A stretch of 64,000 bases of DNA from CAVSUB01 sp963816725 (lineage in GTDB: Bacteria > Acidobacteriota > Vicinamibacteria > Vicinamibacterales > 2-12-FULL-66-21). Location of the stretch: the NCBI GenBank assembly GCA_963816725.1, contig CAWFMC010000018.1, positions 862,591 through 926,590 of the forward strand, read 5' to 3'. The notes under the pieces were generated by a model. That model worked only from the letters and a program-made list of their open reading frames with translations. It searched no databases and had not been told where the DNA came from. Position numbers and translations under genes: made by a program. Position 1 is the first letter of the stretch; the number at the start of each line of letters is the position of its first letter. Below, in pieces: positions 62,316 through 64,000 of this stretch.

Positions 62316-63584
62316 CTAAAAGATTTCCCCAAAGTAACTCCAGAAGTACTCACGCGTCTTTTCGAGGAGAGGTCGTCGCCGCCACTCGTCTAGGCGGAGC
62401 GTCTTGGCGTGCGCGATGTCCGCTTCGAGATCCTTGGTCAGGCGGGCGGCGAGGTCGCGGCTGGCGACGGCGAGGTTCAGCTCGTCGTTCAACTCCAGCG
62501 AGCGGTTGTCAAAGTTGGCCGAGCCGAACATGCTGATCACCCCATCGACCACCAGCGACTTCGCATGCATCATCGTCGGCTGATACTCGTGAATCGCGAT
62601 CCCGCGGGCGAGCAGGTCGTCGTAGGCCTGGCGGGACGCGTACTTGACCGGCATCGCGTCGGTTTCGTCTCCCTCTACCAGAATCCGCACCTTCACGCCG
62701 CGCTTCACCGCGTCCTCGAGCGCCCAGGACGTGGATTCGTCGGTCACGAAGTACGGCGTGGTGATGTCGAGCGTCCTGGTCGCGCTGGCAATCAGCAGCA
62801 GGTAGAGACGCTTCATGTCGCTGCTGCCGCCGGACGGAGAGCTGCGCACCAGGATGGTCGGACCCTGGTCGTCTGCGGGAGATCTCGGGTCGTCCAGCTC
62901 GGGCGAGACCGGGTCGCCGCCCTCGAAGACGTTCTCGTAGAAACCTCCCTCGAGCAGGCGCGCGATCGGTCCGGTGGCGCGCACCTGCGTGTCGCGCCAG
63001 TGCTCGGGATCCTGCGCGTGACCGAGCCAGTGATCCGCCACGCCCGCGCCGCCGGTGAAGGCGATCTCTCCGTCGATCACCAGAATTTTGCGGTGCGTGC
63101 GGTAGTTCACTTCCTCGAGCGAGTACCAGTGCGGCGTGTTGAACTGCACGATCGAGCAGCCCGCCGCCCTCAGCCGGTCGACATGGGCCTTCTCCATCTT
63201 GCTGGCGCCAACCGAATCGACCGTGAGCTGGACGTGCACGCCGCGCCGCGCCGCCTGTTCGAGCGCCGCGGTGAACTGGTCGGCGACGCTCCCTGTATCG
63301 TAGATGTAAGTCTCGAAGCTGATCCGCTTCTTCGCCTGGTTGATCGCCCCCACCATCGCGGGAAAGAACTGATCGCCGTTGGTGAAGACTTCGTAGCGAT
63401 TGCCCCGGGCGACATCGGCGCCGACCAGCGCCGCGAGGTACTCAGGGAAACGCGCATCGGCGGCACTCACCGCACTGCGCGGGCGAAGCGTCTCCTGATC
63501 CTGCGCCAGCAGGAGCCCCAATGCCACAACTGCGGCAGCACTGAACAGGATGACGAACCCGCGACGGACAGGGGACATCGACAT
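62316..63584 (-). CDS. Phospholipase D / cardiolipin synthase-like protein
   Basis: 422 residues. A single N-terminal membrane anchor (RRGFVILFSAAAVVALGLLL) leads into two PLD domains. The first HKD is EEVNYRTHRKILVIDGEIAF (~160), the second QPTMMHAKSLVVDGVISMFG (~341); each keeps H-x-K-x4-D. Other family signs: MVGAINQAKKRISFETYIYD, GGAGVADHWLGHAQDPEHWR and SANFDNRSLELNDELNLAV. Cardiolipin synthases of this type condense phosphatidylglycerol molecules in the membrane; a phospholipase role is the alternative. The ATG at 63584 (or 63578) begins at the anchor. Gap of ~230 bases to gltX. Confidence 0.9.
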   Translation of the reverse strand: MSMSPVRRGFVILFSAAAVVALGLLLAQDQETLRPRSAVSAADARFPEYLAALVGADVARGNRYEVFTNGDQFFPAMVGAINQAKKRISFETYIYDTGSVADQFTAALEQAARRGVHVQLTVDSVGASKMEKAHVDRLRAAGCSIVQFNTPHWYSLEEVNYRTHRKILVIDGEIAFTGGAGVADHWLGHAQDPEHWRDTQVRATGPIARLLEGGFYENVFEGGDPVSPELDDPRSPADDQGPTILVRSSPSGGSSDMKRLYLLLIASATRTLDITTPYFVTDESTSWALEDAVKRGVKVRILVEGDETDAMPVKYASRQAYDDLLARGIAIHEYQPTMMHAKSLVVDGVISMFGSANFDNRSLELNDELNLAVASRDLAARLTKDLEADIAHAKTLRLDEWRRRPLLEKTREYFWSYFGEIF

Positions 63585-63738
63585 CCGCCTGATCTCTGCA
63601 ATTTGAGCGCCCGTCCGAATGATCACGCGTGCGCGACCGCGAGATCGCCCCGCAGACCGCGGCGAGGACTCCACAGCCGGCCACCGGCCCTTGCGTCATT
63701 GTCGAAGGGATCGGGCCGCAAGCTGATAGGCTGTGCGG

Positions 63739-64000
63739 ATGCCGACCGCCTCAGAGCTCCAGGAACGGACGATCGCCTATGCGCGTGCGGGGACGTTCGG
63801 CCCGCCGGCGCTCGAGGCCAATCTCGAACTGACCCAGGTCGCGCCCGACAACGAGGGCGCATGGACCCGGCTCGCGCGCTGCTATCTCGAGGCCGGACGC
63901 CTGGACGATGCGACGGCGGCGCTGGACGCGGTCCTCCAGCTGAATTCGCAGAACAGCATCGCCCGCAGCTTGCTCGGCGAGGTGTCTCGGCGCCGCGCCG
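63739..64000 (+). CDS. TPR protein, N-terminal part (cut by window edge)
   Basis: 87 codons to the edge. It starts MPTASELQERTIAYARAGTF, then TPR units ANLELTQVAPDNEGAWTRLA, RCYLEAGRLDDATAALDAVL, QLNSQNSIARSLLGEVSRRR. It is divergent from the PLD gene (155 bases). The rest is outside the window, so only a protein-binding role can be stated. Confidence 0.75.
   Translation, partial: MPTASELQERTIAYARAGTFGPPALEANLELTQVAPDNEGAWTRLARCYLEAGRLDDATAALDAVLQLNSQNSIARSLLGEVSRRRA

Overview
The window reads as a high-GC bacterial chromosome segment, most likely from an Acidobacteriota lineage of the Vicinamibacteria type. This is an inference from gene content. There are four Hanks-type Ser/Thr kinases with TolB/TPR or beta-propeller tails, winged-helix/TPR CadC-like regulators, an ECF sigma factor translationally coupled to a kinase, a PEP-CTERM protein, and large multi-module oxidoreductases. 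No rRNA or marker gene other than gltX is present to settle the taxonomy.

Left flank (1-14.4 kb): a partial kinase, a PEP-CTERM secreted protein, a stretch of decayed genes (ankyrin, aldo/keto reductase, SDR and TPR fragments) around an intact acyltransferase-3/SGNH protein, a DUF502 membrane protein, two cupins, a kinase with a TolB/TPR tail and an outer-membrane beta-barrel protein. Short dispersed repeats and a 98-bp tandem duplication lie among the decayed genes.

Central accretion zone (14.5-59.2 kb): an intact tRNA-Gln(CTG) gene sits at 59138-59211 on the minus strand. Copies of its last 24 bases occur at 14498, 22874 and 37304, with shorter copies at 37239 and 59073. The left ends of the three segments share up to about 280 bp. 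The right ends at 37.1-37.3 and 58.9-59.1 kb share about 245 bp and carry the decayed 3' end of a tyrosine recombinase. I read this as three related integrative elements stacked one after another at one tRNA gene. Segment 1 (14.5-22.9 kb) holds an AraC-glyoxalase fusion, an IorA/IorB-like molybdenum oxidoreductase and an enoyl-CoA hydratase/CoA-transferase pair. Segment 2 (22.9-37.3 kb) holds a secreted HEXXH protein, a winged-helix/TPR regulator, a P-loop kinase, a methyltransferase, a radical SAM gene followed by a giant aldo/keto reductase-Fe-S-Ig-aminotransferase gene, a relaxase fragment, a truncated GT87 gene and a TauE permease. Segment 3 (37.3-59.1 kb) holds an amidohydrolase, a lipase-like lipoprotein, the sigma/kinase pair, a winged-helix/hydrolase/cyclase-like protein, a multicopper oxidase with unusual motif order, an ankyrin protein, a kinase with a beta-propeller and an FAD monooxygenase.

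Right flank (59.2-64 kb) looks like conserved chromosome: 3-methyladenine DNA glycosylase, a KGG-type stress protein, gltX, a phospholipase D/cardiolipin synthase-like protein and the start of a TPR protein.

A caution: several otherwise intact genes carry one small frameshift (aminotransferase fusion, amidohydrolase, a secreted protein, lipase, winged-helix/hydrolase, and even gltX). Because gltX is normally essential, some of these are probably sequence errors rather than true pseudogenes. The heavily truncated fragments are real decay.
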